This document shows positions 1-8,700 of a DNA stretch of 64,000 nucleotides, piece by piece. The position numbers and the translations under genes were made by a program. This DNA comes from DASRDU01 sp046331565 (GTDB lineage Bacteria; Acidobacteriota; Blastocatellia; RBC074): positions 124,001 to 188,000 of the forward strand of contig JAXLQP010000005.1 in NCBI GenBank assembly GCA_046331565.1, in the 5' to 3' direction. Position 1 is the first letter of the stretch, and every line of letters begins with the position of its first letter. Below the pieces are notes generated by a model. The model was not told the origin of the DNA. It searched no databases and saw only the letters and a program-made list of their open reading frames with translations.

Positions 1-991
1 CTCCGATATCCCAGTAATAGGCCATACTGCCAGACCGATTCCAATAATCGGAGTCCTTCCAGTCAAAGCCTTGAATGTTTTTGTTGGCGCGCACGGTTTT
101 GGCGAAATATAGCATTAAGTTCAACTGGCCGCCGTACCGGCTGACCGCGTTGCCGTCGTAAGTCCCCCAACTCTCGGAATCTTTCTTGCCCAGATTATAG
201 GCGGTGTAGTTTTGGTAGTCGTGATTGCCGAGTCCCGGATAGATCACATATTTTGAGGCGTAGAGGCTTTCAAAAAGATCAATCTGGTAATCATCCATTG
301 TATTGGTGAGGTCGCCGTTGATAACCAGACCTTGGCTATCAACGGCGACGTTCAATTTACCAATCGCCATTGAATGCCATTGGTTCGCCGTCTTGCTGTC
401 TTTCGGCCCTTCCTTACAAGCCTTACTCACGCAAAAGGCATACTGCGGGTCAGACGCGAAGATCATGCTGAAAGAAGAGAGTTTGTTGGGAATCGTTGGA
501 GGTACGATGTAGCACTGCTTCAAAACATTCGGCACGGGGTCTCTGCCAAAGCCAGCAACCCCACAGTGAATCGCACCCGTCGCAACTTTCTCTGCCCAAA
601 TGCCGTTCGCTCCGTACCGAATCGTTCTTGTGCCTGTAAATATACAGGGCGCACCTTCCTCTGCACATTTCGTAGCGACGGCCACGATTTTGCAGGTCTT
701 CAAAACATTCGGAGCCGGGTCTTTGCCAAAGGCGGCAACCCCACAGTTAATGCCATCGGTTGCGGTCTTGGTAATCCATTTATCCCCCGCGCCGTAACTA
801 ACATCGCCAGTGCCGGAAAAATTACAGCGTTCGCTTTCTTTCGCGCATTCTACTGCTCCCGCAGGAGGAGCTTGTGCGTGGCTATTCGCCTGCACAAATA
901 GCAGCACCAGCATTGTTGCGACGATATGCCTGATCAATTGACTGACGGTTAGGAAGTGATGGGTTGCTCCTTCGTTTCGTTCGAGTTTCAT
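1..991 (-). CDS. Secreted calcineurin-like metallophosphoesterase with N-terminal Cys repeats (partial)
   Basis: Only the first 330 codons are present; the gene runs off the left edge. The ATG at 991 has a GGAGGT ribosome-binding site at 1001-1006. Residues about 19-40 form a hydrophobic export signal ending near SHAQA. Residues 49-101 and 109-161 are two related repeats of about 50 residues with spaced cysteines, a YGA core and a P-N-V-L-K-x-C end; from family knowledge such repeats are carried by secreted hydrolases. The phosphoesterase core follows: NGDLT (Asp227) and GNHDY (residues 255-259) match the metal-binding motifs of calcineurin-like phosphatases, which use a di-metal centre to cut phosphate esters. 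The substrate cannot be told, and the C-terminal metal ligands are outside the window. The protein is probably periplasmic or extracellular. Confidence 0.85.
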   Translation of the reverse strand, partial: MKLERNEGATHHFLTVSQLIRHIVATMLVLLFVQANSHAQAPPAGAVECAKESERCNFSGTGDVSYGAGDKWITKTATDGINCGVAAFGKDPAPNVLKTCKIVAVATKCAEEGAPCIFTGTRTIRYGANGIWAEKVATGAIHCGVAGFGRDPVPNVLKQCYIVPPTIPNKLSSFSMIFASDPQYAFCVSKACKEGPKDSKTANQWHSMAIGKLNVAVDSQGLVINGDLTNTMDDYQIDLFESLYASKYVIYPGLGNHDYQNYTAYNLGKKDSESWGTYDGNAVSRYGGQLNLMLYFAKTVRANKNIQGFDWKDSDYWNRSGSMAYYWDIG

Positions 992-1070
992 AGCTTTAGT
1001 ACCTCCAGTGTGAGAATGCTTCAAGTACAAAGGGAGTTGGTTTTGGGTTTAGTGTTCGTAACTAGCCAAA

Positions 1071-1260
1071 CTTCTTCGCCGCAGCGCGGCGGCTGACTTT
1101 AGACGTGGGCTTCAACCCACGGTGGTTAAGAGAAATACGCGCGTCGCATTAGCAACGATTGAATTCAATTGTCGCTACGCGGCACGGACGACCTGGTGAT
1201 TCGTTCCGTGGGTTGAAACCCACGTCTAAACTCAAACCACCGCTAACGCGGTGAAGAAGC
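1071..1260. repeat. Nested inverted repeat between genes
   Basis: Two arms face each other. The inner arms are 1098-1122 and 1206-1230, sharing the core GTGGGTTGAAACCCAC-type sequence and the ends TTTAGACG/CGTCTAAA. The outer arms, near 1071-1095 and 1236-1260, begin with CTTCTTC and end with GAAGAAG. The spacer of about 85 bp has no reading frame of note. It lies between two minus-strand genes. It resembles a short non-autonomous palindromic element; only one copy is seen in this window. Confidence 0.7.
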
Positions 1261-1270
1261 TGGACAGTTA

Positions 1271-1624
1271 CTAATGTTCGAGATTGCTGACCAGAATTGC
1301 TTCCAGTTCAGCTAAATTATCTTTCAGCACAAATTCGCACGCACCGGCTGACAATGCGGCGGTGCGAATTTCGGCCTCATCAAACGCTGAGACCATACAA
1401 ATATTGGCCTGCGGAAATTCGGCGATGATTTGACGGGTCGCCGTAATGCCGTCCATTGTTGGCATTTCCCAATCCATCAACACCCAATCGGGAAGATGTC
1501 TGCGGTAGAGCGCAACCGCTTTATCGCCATCTCCACATTCAAAAATTTCGTTAACCGAAGCGGGGAGGTAATCCCGCAACAACAGGCGGACTTGCTGGTT
1601 GTCATCCACAATTAACACTTTCAT
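1271..1624 (-). CDS. Single-domain response regulator (receiver only)
   Basis: This 117-residue protein is a bare CheY-like receiver. The acidic pair VDD lies at residues 6-8, the phospho-acceptor Asp51 in VLMDWEMP, a conserved Ser in MVSAF, and the invariant Lys in FVLKD. There is no output domain, so it must act by protein contact or by moving phosphate in a relay. It starts at ATG 1624 and is transcribed in the same direction as the NarL-type regulator and propeller kinase upstream, but it is separated from them by a palindromic element (1758-1907), so co-transcription is uncertain. A likely phosphate source is one of the two neighbouring kinases; this is inferred from position only. Confidence 0.85.
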   Translation of the reverse strand: MKVLIVDDNQQVRLLLRDYLPASVNEIFECGDGDKAVALYRRHLPDWVLMDWEMPTMDGITATRQIIAEFPQANICMVSAFDEAEIRTAALSAGACEFVLKDNLAELEAILVSNLEH

Positions 1625-1757
1625 TGGTTCCTTACCAAAACGAGTGCTGCCGTCATTACTGTGAGAAAGATAGGCTGGAACGAAAGGAGTTGGAATTCGT
1701 AGTTCTGCGTAAAAAGCATACGTGGAACTACGTATTTGAGGTTGGGGATTGGTCGCT

Positions 1758-1907
1758 TAGATCGGATTTCAGATCGGTGCACGGCGAGAACCAGCGTTGC
1801 GCGATTTGCCAAAATCGCGTGGCTTACGCCAGAGGCCAGCTTCGGATGCCGCGCGATTTTGGCAAATCGCGCAACACTTTCCGCTTATGCAATTGAAATC
1901 TGATCTA
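1758..1907. repeat. Two-arm palindromic element, copy 1
   Basis: The ends are near-inverted: TAGATCGGATTTCA at 1758 and TGAAATCTGATCTA ending at 1907. Inside are two arms, about 1795-1823 and 1848-1877, that are complementary to each other. Each arm is also self-palindromic (GCGATTT-GCCA-AAATCGC and GCGATTT-TGGC-AAATCGC). Related copies lie at 27718-27866, 32548-32699 and 39867-39990. Its right end overlaps the stop codon of the regulator gene ending at 1905. Confidence 0.85.
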
Positions 1908-2561
1908 GAACAGTTCGGATTTATGTTGCAGGGCAAATTTGAAAAGCGAATGACTGCCGTGAAGATTGAGTTTTTCGCAGATGTTGGCGCGATGTTTTTC
2001 TACCGTTCGCAGGCTGATGAAAAGCTGTTCGCCGATTTCTCTGCTGGTGAGATTTTCGGCAATGAGTTTCAGGACGCGACGTTCGGTTGCGGTCAGGTCG
2101 TTGATTGCAGGTTGTTGCTCTGTCAGTTGAATGGCCCGACGGCTCCGGTTGATGAGATAGGAAGTCAGAGCGTGGCTGGTGTAATGTTCGCGCGCCGCGA
2201 CCGCTTTGATACATTCGACGATGTCGTTCAAGGCGCTGTCTTTCAGGACAAAACCTTTCGCGCCCAGATCAATCGCTTCGTTGAATAAATCTTCGTCGCG
2301 GTGCATGGTCAGAAAAACAATCCCGGTCGTCAGTTTCCTTGCCTTTATTTCTCTGGCGACTTCAAAGCCGTTCATTACGGGCATATCAACATCCAGAATC
2401 GTGACAGTTGGTCGGAATTTTTCGATGGCTGCGATGGCTTCCTGCCCGTTCCTGACCTCAGCCAGAACAAGATAGTCACTTTCTTCTTCGATGGTTTCCC
2501 GCAGCCCTTTCCGCACAATCGGATGGTCGTCGGCGATGATGATCGTAATTTCGCTGCTCAT
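1905..2561 (-). CDS. NarL/FixJ-type response regulator
   Basis: This 218-residue DNA-binding regulator has a receiver at residues about 5-120 (ADDHP acidic pocket, Asp57 in ILDVDMP, Lys in FVLKDS) and a LuxR/GerE helix-turn-helix at about 150-215 (LTATERRVLKLIAENL, then TSREIGEQLFISLRTVEKH). Its ATG at 2561 overlaps the TGA of the propeller kinase (ATGA, 2558-2561), so the two are translationally coupled and form a cognate pair. Phosphorylation should allow dimerisation and promoter binding. The stop codon TAG (1905-1907) lies inside the terminal repeat of the palindromic element, so the last few residues may have been set by its insertion. Confidence 0.93.
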   Translation of the reverse strand: MSSEITIIIADDHPIVRKGLRETIEEESDYLVLAEVRNGQEAIAAIEKFRPTVTILDVDMPVMNGFEVAREIKARKLTTGIVFLTMHRDEDLFNEAIDLGAKGFVLKDSALNDIVECIKAVAAREHYTSHALTSYLINRSRRAIQLTEQQPAINDLTATERRVLKLIAENLTSREIGEQLFISLRTVEKHRANICEKLNLHGSHSLFKFALQHKSELF

Positions 2562-5500
2562 ACCTTTTTACCCCAAAGACGGATTGCGACTTGAATCGTT
2601 GTTCCTTTGCCAGGTTTCGATTCCAGCAAAAACTCAGCGTTTAGTAACTGTGTCCGTTCCTTCAGTCCGACCAGGCCGAGACCGCTGCTGGCGTTTGCCG
2701 GATCAAACCCTTTCCCATTGTCTTCAATCGTCATCAAAACCTGACTTTCCGTTCGTTTGATTTTCACCATCGCGTTGGTTGCGCTGGCATGTTTGATGAC
2801 ATTGTTCAGCGATTCCTGAATGATGCGATAGACACTGATTTCTTCGCTCTCGCTGAAGAGATTGTCAATCGAATCTATTTCGCTCTCAATTTCCACCACG
2901 TCCGAAACCTTTTTGAGCATGGCCTGAATCGCCCTGGTCAGCCCCAGACGGTCAAGCAATTGCGGACGCAGATTGTTGGTAATTTCCCGCACTTCGTCCA
3001 GCGCCTGCGTCGCCGATTCGGCAATATTATTGAATTCTTTCGCCGCACGTTCTTTGTCATCACCTTTTTTTATTCCGAGCGCCGCGCGATTTTTGATGAC
3101 GACCAGGCTTTGCCCCAGGCCGTCGTGGAGTTCGGCGGCAATCCGTTTTCGTTCGGCTTCCTGCGATTCAATCAGGCGCCGCGAAAACAAAGTCTTGGCC
3201 TCAGCAATTGCGTGCAAACGTGAGACACGCGTGTGATAACCCCACCAGCCCAACCCCGCTGCTGCCACCGCCAGAAGTCCGAGAAACCACCAGGTTTGAT
3301 AGAAAAAGGGGTGGACAATGATTCTCAGGGCTGTGCCTTCGTTATTCCAAACGCCGTTGGCATTCGCGGCGATCAGCCGAAACGTGTAACTTCCGGCGGG
3401 AAGATACGAATAATCCACGGTTCGCCTGGTGCCAGCTTCAACCCAGTTATCTTCCAGTCCTTCGAGTTTGTATTTGAACTTGATCTGCTCCGATTTTGTA
3501 AGGCTCAAACCGGTGTACTCAATCGCAATGTTTGATTGTCCGGGTTGCAGTTCGACCTGCGCGGCGCGTCTCTCAACAGGTTTTCGATCAATCGAAATAT
3601 TTTCGATCACGACGGGCGGCGGATTTGGATTTACGGTTTCGGCTTCGGGATCAATGATGGCGATGCCGCCCATCGTTGCAAACCAGAGCTTGCCGTCTCT
3701 GGCTTTGATCGCCGCAGGCAGTCTGCCGCCGTTGCATTCGGCGTTGAGCATGCCGTCTTTTTCGTCGTAAGAAACGCTGTTGAGTTTGGGAATCCTGCCC
3801 TCGGCAAAATCGTTGAGTTCCTGCCTGCTGACGCGATGAATGCCGCGATTGCTGCTCATCCAGAAGTTGCCGCGTTTGTCTTCGAGGATGGCAAAGACGC
3901 CGTTATTGAACAGCCCGTGTTCGACGCGGTAATTGAAAAACCTGCCGTCTTTATAACGCACCAAACCATCGCCATACGTCCCGCACCACAGCACGCCGTC
4001 TGCGTCTTCGTAGATCGCGCGGACAAATCCCTTCGGACTATTCGGCTCGGCGTTGTAGCTGATAAATTTGCCGTCTTTGAATTGCGCCAATCCCTCATAC
4101 GTTCCCGCCCAAAGATTGCCGTTGCGGTCGAAGTGAATGGTGATCACGCTATCACTTGGCAACCCATCTTTAACTGTGTAATGCGCGATGACCTGGTCAT
4201 CCTTGTACTTGAATAAGCCTTCGTCGGTAGCAATCCAGATATTTCCCGCGTGGTCGGCGGTAAAGTCGGTCGCTCCGTTTGGCAGCTCGTTTTTACCGAT
4301 TCGTTTTACCGACGAAGGTTCTTCAAAGCGCCCGAATCCGCCTTCTCCCTGGTAACCCAGCCATAATCTCGCTCGATCATCTTCCCACAAACCTCGTATA
4401 TAAAGCGGAAAGGGAAAGTTATTGGAATACTTCAGCCCCAGATTTGTGATTTTTCCGCTCGCGTAACGATTCACACCCTGGACCGTGCCGATGAAAATAT
4501 CTCCGTTCGCGGTTTGAATGAGCGGATAGACTTCATTGTGGTTCAGCCCGTCTTTGGTGGAGAGCGTCGTGATCAGTTTTCGTCGCAATCGCCGCAATCC
4601 CGTTGAGGTCGCCAACCAAAAGTTTCCTTCGTGGTCTACGAGACTGGCGCCCGCACCGACAGCTTCGTTCAACTCATACGACGTGAATTGATTGTCTTTG
4701 AAGCGCACAAACTGGTTCGGCTTAGGCACGGAAAGACCGGAAAGAAGAAACCAGAGGCTGCCGTCGGCATCTTCCTTCACTTGATTCGGAGAGAGTTCCT
4801 GTAAGGCAGGGATTTCCTTTTTCGTAAAGACCGTGACCTTGCCATCCTGCAAGCGCCAAAGTTCAAAAGCGGGAGACCTTCTTCTTACCCATAACGCGCC
4901 GCGATTATCTTCATAAGGGGCAAGACTGTTGCTTGCTCCAAATTCTTCCTGGGTTAATTTGAGTGGGTAGGTTGTGATTTGTCCGTCTTTATTCCGTGTG
5001 GTTTGGTTTCGCTCAATCATCCATTTAGCGCCGGATTTCCCCCAATACATTTGTTTGCTGTCGGATTCTTTTGGGTCAGATGTGAGTACGAATCGGTTGC
5101 CTTGCAGCGTGTAATATCCTTTGGCTGTTTCAAGCAGCGCATTTCCTTTGGCATCGCTGATGATGGCCGCAATCGGTTCACCCGAAGTCGCAAAATCTGC
5201 ATACGAATTGAAAACGCCATTGCGATAAACCGTCACGACGTAATTTTCCGTATAGGCATAAACCGTGCCTGCGCGGTCGGCGAAAAGCCGCGAAAACCGA
5301 TTATTGACGATGCCTTTGGTGTTGCCCTTGTCAAAGATCGTAAACCGCACGCCGTCAAACCGCGCCAGCCCGTCAAACGTGCTCAGCCATAAATAACCAT
5401 CGGGCGTTTGCACGACACCCGTCACGGTATTTTGTGGCAGGCCGTTCGCGGTCGTCCACACGTCAAACCCGTATTCCTGCGCGGGCGCTGCGGCTGAAAA

Positions 5501-5569
5501 GCACAACAAAGCCATAAGACACAACAATGTTGTGGCCCCGGAGAAATTTGGTTTGCCGCAATCGTTCAT
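2558..5569 (-). CDS. Propeller-type sensor histidine kinase (Reg_prop, Y_Y_Y, HisKA_3)
   Basis: A 1003-residue membrane sensor kinase. The ATG at 5569 is preferred over an upstream in-frame TTG at 5608 because it places a signal sequence directly at the N-terminus (hydrophobic LLCLMALLCFSAAAPAQ). The periplasmic part has many propeller repeats of the type D-x-x-G-x-L-W-x-G/A-T (e.g. DGYLWLSTFDGLARF, GNLWAGTYEGL) to about residue 700, then a Y_Y_Y-type beta domain (TFRLIAANANGVWN). One membrane helix (WWFLGLLAVAAAGLGWWGY) leads to a HisKA_3 dimerisation domain with phospho-acceptor His815 in AELHDGLGQSL. The HATPase_c ends with GLGLVGLKER. It phosphorylates the overlapping NarL-type regulator. 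In families of this build the ligands are often carbohydrates, but nothing here fixes the signal. Confidence 0.92.
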   Translation of the reverse strand: MNDCGKPNFSGATTLLCLMALLCFSAAAPAQEYGFDVWTTANGLPQNTVTGVVQTPDGYLWLSTFDGLARFDGVRFTIFDKGNTKGIVNNRFSRLFADRAGTVYAYTENYVVTVYRNGVFNSYADFATSGEPIAAIISDAKGNALLETAKGYYTLQGNRFVLTSDPKESDSKQMYWGKSGAKWMIERNQTTRNKDGQITTYPLKLTQEEFGASNSLAPYEDNRGALWVRRRSPAFELWRLQDGKVTVFTKKEIPALQELSPNQVKEDADGSLWFLLSGLSVPKPNQFVRFKDNQFTSYELNEAVGAGASLVDHEGNFWLATSTGLRRLRRKLITTLSTKDGLNHNEVYPLIQTANGDIFIGTVQGVNRYASGKITNLGLKYSNNFPFPLYIRGLWEDDRARLWLGYQGEGGFGRFEEPSSVKRIGKNELPNGATDFTADHAGNIWIATDEGLFKYKDDQVIAHYTVKDGLPSDSVITIHFDRNGNLWAGTYEGLAQFKDGKFISYNAEPNSPKGFVRAIYEDADGVLWCGTYGDGLVRYKDGRFFNYRVEHGLFNNGVFAILEDKRGNFWMSSNRGIHRVSRQELNDFAEGRIPKLNSVSYDEKDGMLNAECNGGRLPAAIKARDGKLWFATMGGIAIIDPEAETVNPNPPPVVIENISIDRKPVERRAAQVELQPGQSNIAIEYTGLSLTKSEQIKFKYKLEGLEDNWVEAGTRRTVDYSYLPAGSYTFRLIAANANGVWNNEGTALRIIVHPFFYQTWWFLGLLAVAAAGLGWWGYHTRVSRLHAIAEAKTLFSRRLIESQEAERKRIAAELHDGLGQSLVVIKNRAALGIKKGDDKERAAKEFNNIAESATQALDEVREITNNLRPQLLDRLGLTRAIQAMLKKVSDVVEIESEIDSIDNLFSESEEISVYRIIQESLNNVIKHASATNAMVKIKRTESQVLMTIEDNGKGFDPANASSGLGLVGLKERTQLLNAEFLLESKPGKGTTIQVAIRLWGKKV

Positions 5570-5622
5570 CGCTCGGCGGTGATGCAGGACAGGAGGTTCA
5601 GAATACAAGAATCTGCTGCGGC

Positions 5623-5651
5623 ATTATATTGTTGAAACCGCCGGATAAGGA
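5623..5651 (-). promoter_or_regulatory. Possible promoter for the propeller kinase operon
   Basis: On the minus strand a perfect TATAAT sits at 5628-5623, about 53 bp upstream of the kinase ATG at 5569. The -35 region is poor (TTTCC-like), so this rests mainly on the -10 hexamer and its position. Confidence 0.35.
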
Positions 5652-5728
5652 AAGACCATTTCGATGTGTCGTCACTGGTTTTGAAAAATCATACGCTGTC
5701 GGCTTCAGCGCCTGTCAGAGGGGAGCAA

Positions 5729-8700
5729 TCAGCTCTTTGCCTCGCGCTGGCGACCGGGGACGATGCCTGCAATGATGGTGATCAGTTCCGCCGGTTCGAC
5801 CGGTTTGGCCAGATACGTTCTGAAACCTGCTCTGAGCGCCGCCAGACGATCTTCGGTACGATTCAGCGCCGTCAGGGCAATGGCAGGCAGACGCACTGCG
5901 GAGGGAATGCCCTGCCGGGCTTCGAGGTCGCGGATGCGGCGCAGCACCGCGTAACCGTCCTCGTCCGGCATCGAGATGTCGCAGACCAGCACATCGAATC
6001 TTTGCTGGTTCATTTGCGTCACGGCCTCCTGGCCGGAAGCGGCGGTGCTGACTGCTGCCCCCTGGCCGCTGAGCGCCTCAGCAACCAGGTGCCGGGCTTC
6101 CTTCTGATCATCCACCACCAGCACGCGCACGCCGTCCAGTCGCGGCAGGTTTGCGAGCAGGATCGCCTCCGGCCCGGTGCGCACTTCGGCCACCGCGCAC
6201 ACCTGTAATCGGGGAATAACGGTCTGCGGCGCACGCCGCGGCAGCGTGACGGTGAAGGTCGCGCCCGTTCCTGCGCCGGCGCTCGCAGCCTCGACCGTTC
6301 CGCCGTGCAGTTCGACGAGTTCTCTGACGAGCGCGAGGCCGAGGCCGAGGCCGCCGTACCGCCGGGTGCGTGACATATCGCGCTGGCTGAATCGCTCAAA
6401 CAGATGCGGCAGAAATTCCGGTTCAATCCCCCTGCCCGTGTCGCTGATGACAATGCGGGCCTGAGTGTTGTCATGCTCCAGGCGCAGTTCGACGCGCCCG
6501 CCTTCGGGCGTGAACTTGATCGCGTTCTGAAGCAGGTTCCACGCGATCTGCTGCAACCGCGTGGCATCGCCGATGACCATCACCGGTTCATCGCCGAGTT
6601 GGGCGGTCAGTTCAATCTGTTTGGCTTCGGTGGCAGGCTGCACGACTGAGAGAGCTTCCCGCAGGACCAGCAGCAGGTCAGCAGGAGCCGCTTCGATCTT
6701 CAGCTTGCCGGTCATGATGCGCGCCGTGTCGAGCAGGTCTTCGATCAGTTGCTGCTGCATTTTCGCGCTGCGGATAATGATCTCGGCGTATTGCCTGACC
6801 TGAACCGCATCCTGCGGGTGGGCGTGAATCAGCCGCGTGTAACCGAGAATGGAGTTCAGCGGGTTGCGCAGTTCGTGTGAGACGACGGTGAGGAATTCAT
6901 CCTTCGCCCGCGTGGCTGCTTCCGCCTCTGCGCGCGCCTCCTGTTCTGACTGAAGCAGCCGCTCGCGTTCGGCTTCGGCCTGTTTGCGTTCGGTGACGTC
7001 GCGGAGGATTTTCGACGCGCCGATGATTTTTCCCGTGCCGTCTTTGATGGGCGAAATCGTCAGCGAGACATCGAGCCGCCGTCCGTCTTTCGTGACGCGG
7101 ACAGTTTCGTAATGTTTGATGTTTTCGCCCCGACGAATGCGCGTGAGAATGTGTTCTTCCTCGGCGACCAGTTCGGGCGGGAAGAGCCGCGTGATCGGCT
7201 GCCCGGTGATTTCCTCTGCCGTGTAGCCGAAGATCGCTTCCGCGCCCGCATTCCAGCTTGTGATACGTCCGTCGAGCGTTTTGCTGATGATCGCGTCTGC
7301 CGATGACGAGACGATGGCCGCCAGCCGCGCCGAGACTTCTGCGGCGCGCCTGCGTTCGCTGATATCGACAATCGCGCCGACGACGTAGAGCGGTTTACCG
7401 TCAGCGTCTTTGACTAAAGTGCGGTGAACATCTGCCCAGACGAGCGAGCCGTCTTTGCGAACGAAGCGTTTTTCAAGCCGGAACGACGGCACCCGGCCCG
7501 TCGTCAGTTGCTCGAACAATTCGTGATTGCGCGGGTAATCTTCAGCCCAGGTGAGGTCAGTGATGTTTTTTCCGAGCAGTTCGTCGCGCGTGTAACCGAC
7601 GATGCGGCAGAACTCGTCGTTGACGCTCAGATATGTGCCGTCGAGACTCGTTTCGACAATGCCGATAGGCGCGTTCGCCTGTGTCGCTTCGAGCCGCGCG
7701 CGGCTTTCGCGCAACGCTGCCTCCTGCCGCTTGCGTTCGGTTACGTTCTGGAAATAAACCGCGATGCCGCCGCCCGCTGACAAGCGCGGATAAACGTGGA
7801 CTTCGTACCAGCGGTCGTGGTCGGGGTAATAATCGGTCAGCGTCGAGGCAACGCCTTCAGTGGCCGCGCGGCGGTAAGCCTGCTCGAACTTACTACCGAC
7901 AAGTCCGGGGTATTCGTCCCAGATCACCCTGCCGAGCAACTCGCCCGGCGCGCGTCCGAGCATTTCTTCCATCTGCCGGTTGGTGTAAGTGAAACGCCAG
8001 TCGGCATCGAGCGCCAGAAAGGCATCGGTGATGCTTTCCAGAATCTCGCGGTTCTCCCGCTCGCTTTTACGCAGCGCCTGCTGCGCCTCGATGAGCGCGG
8101 TAATGTCGTGAAAGACATTGATCGCCCCGACGACATGGCCGGACTCGTCAAGCAGCGGATCAATGTTCACCAGCACCGTGATGCGCGAACCATCCGGGCG
8201 TTCGATCAGAACATTCAGGTTGCGGAATGATTGCCCGTCGGTCAGCGTGTTGACCATCGGCGTCCTGTCGTGCGGCAGCGGCGAGCCGTCCGGCAGCCAC
8301 AGACGGAGCGAACCGCAGAACCGCTCCTCGGTGTCGCCGATGATCGGCGCACGGCCCCACAGAGCGGTGGCCTGCTCGTTGTAATAGGTAATCTCGCCCG
8401 TCGGAGCCTTGATCGTATAGACGGCGACCGGCAGCAGCGAAAGCAACTGACGATGCCGCGCCTCGCTCTCGCGCAATGCAGCTTCGGCCTGTTTGCGCTC
8501 GGTGACATCGCTGGCCGCGCCGAACCATTCGACGATTTCCCCCTCGTCATCCAGCAGCGGAATCGCGCGCGAGAACGTCCAGCCCAGTGTGCCGTCCACG
8601 CGAATGACCCGGTGTTCCAGCGCAAACATGCTTTTCGTCCGAATGGCTTCGTTGATCGTTGCGAGCACGTGCGGCTGGTCATCCGGATGGATGTATTTTT

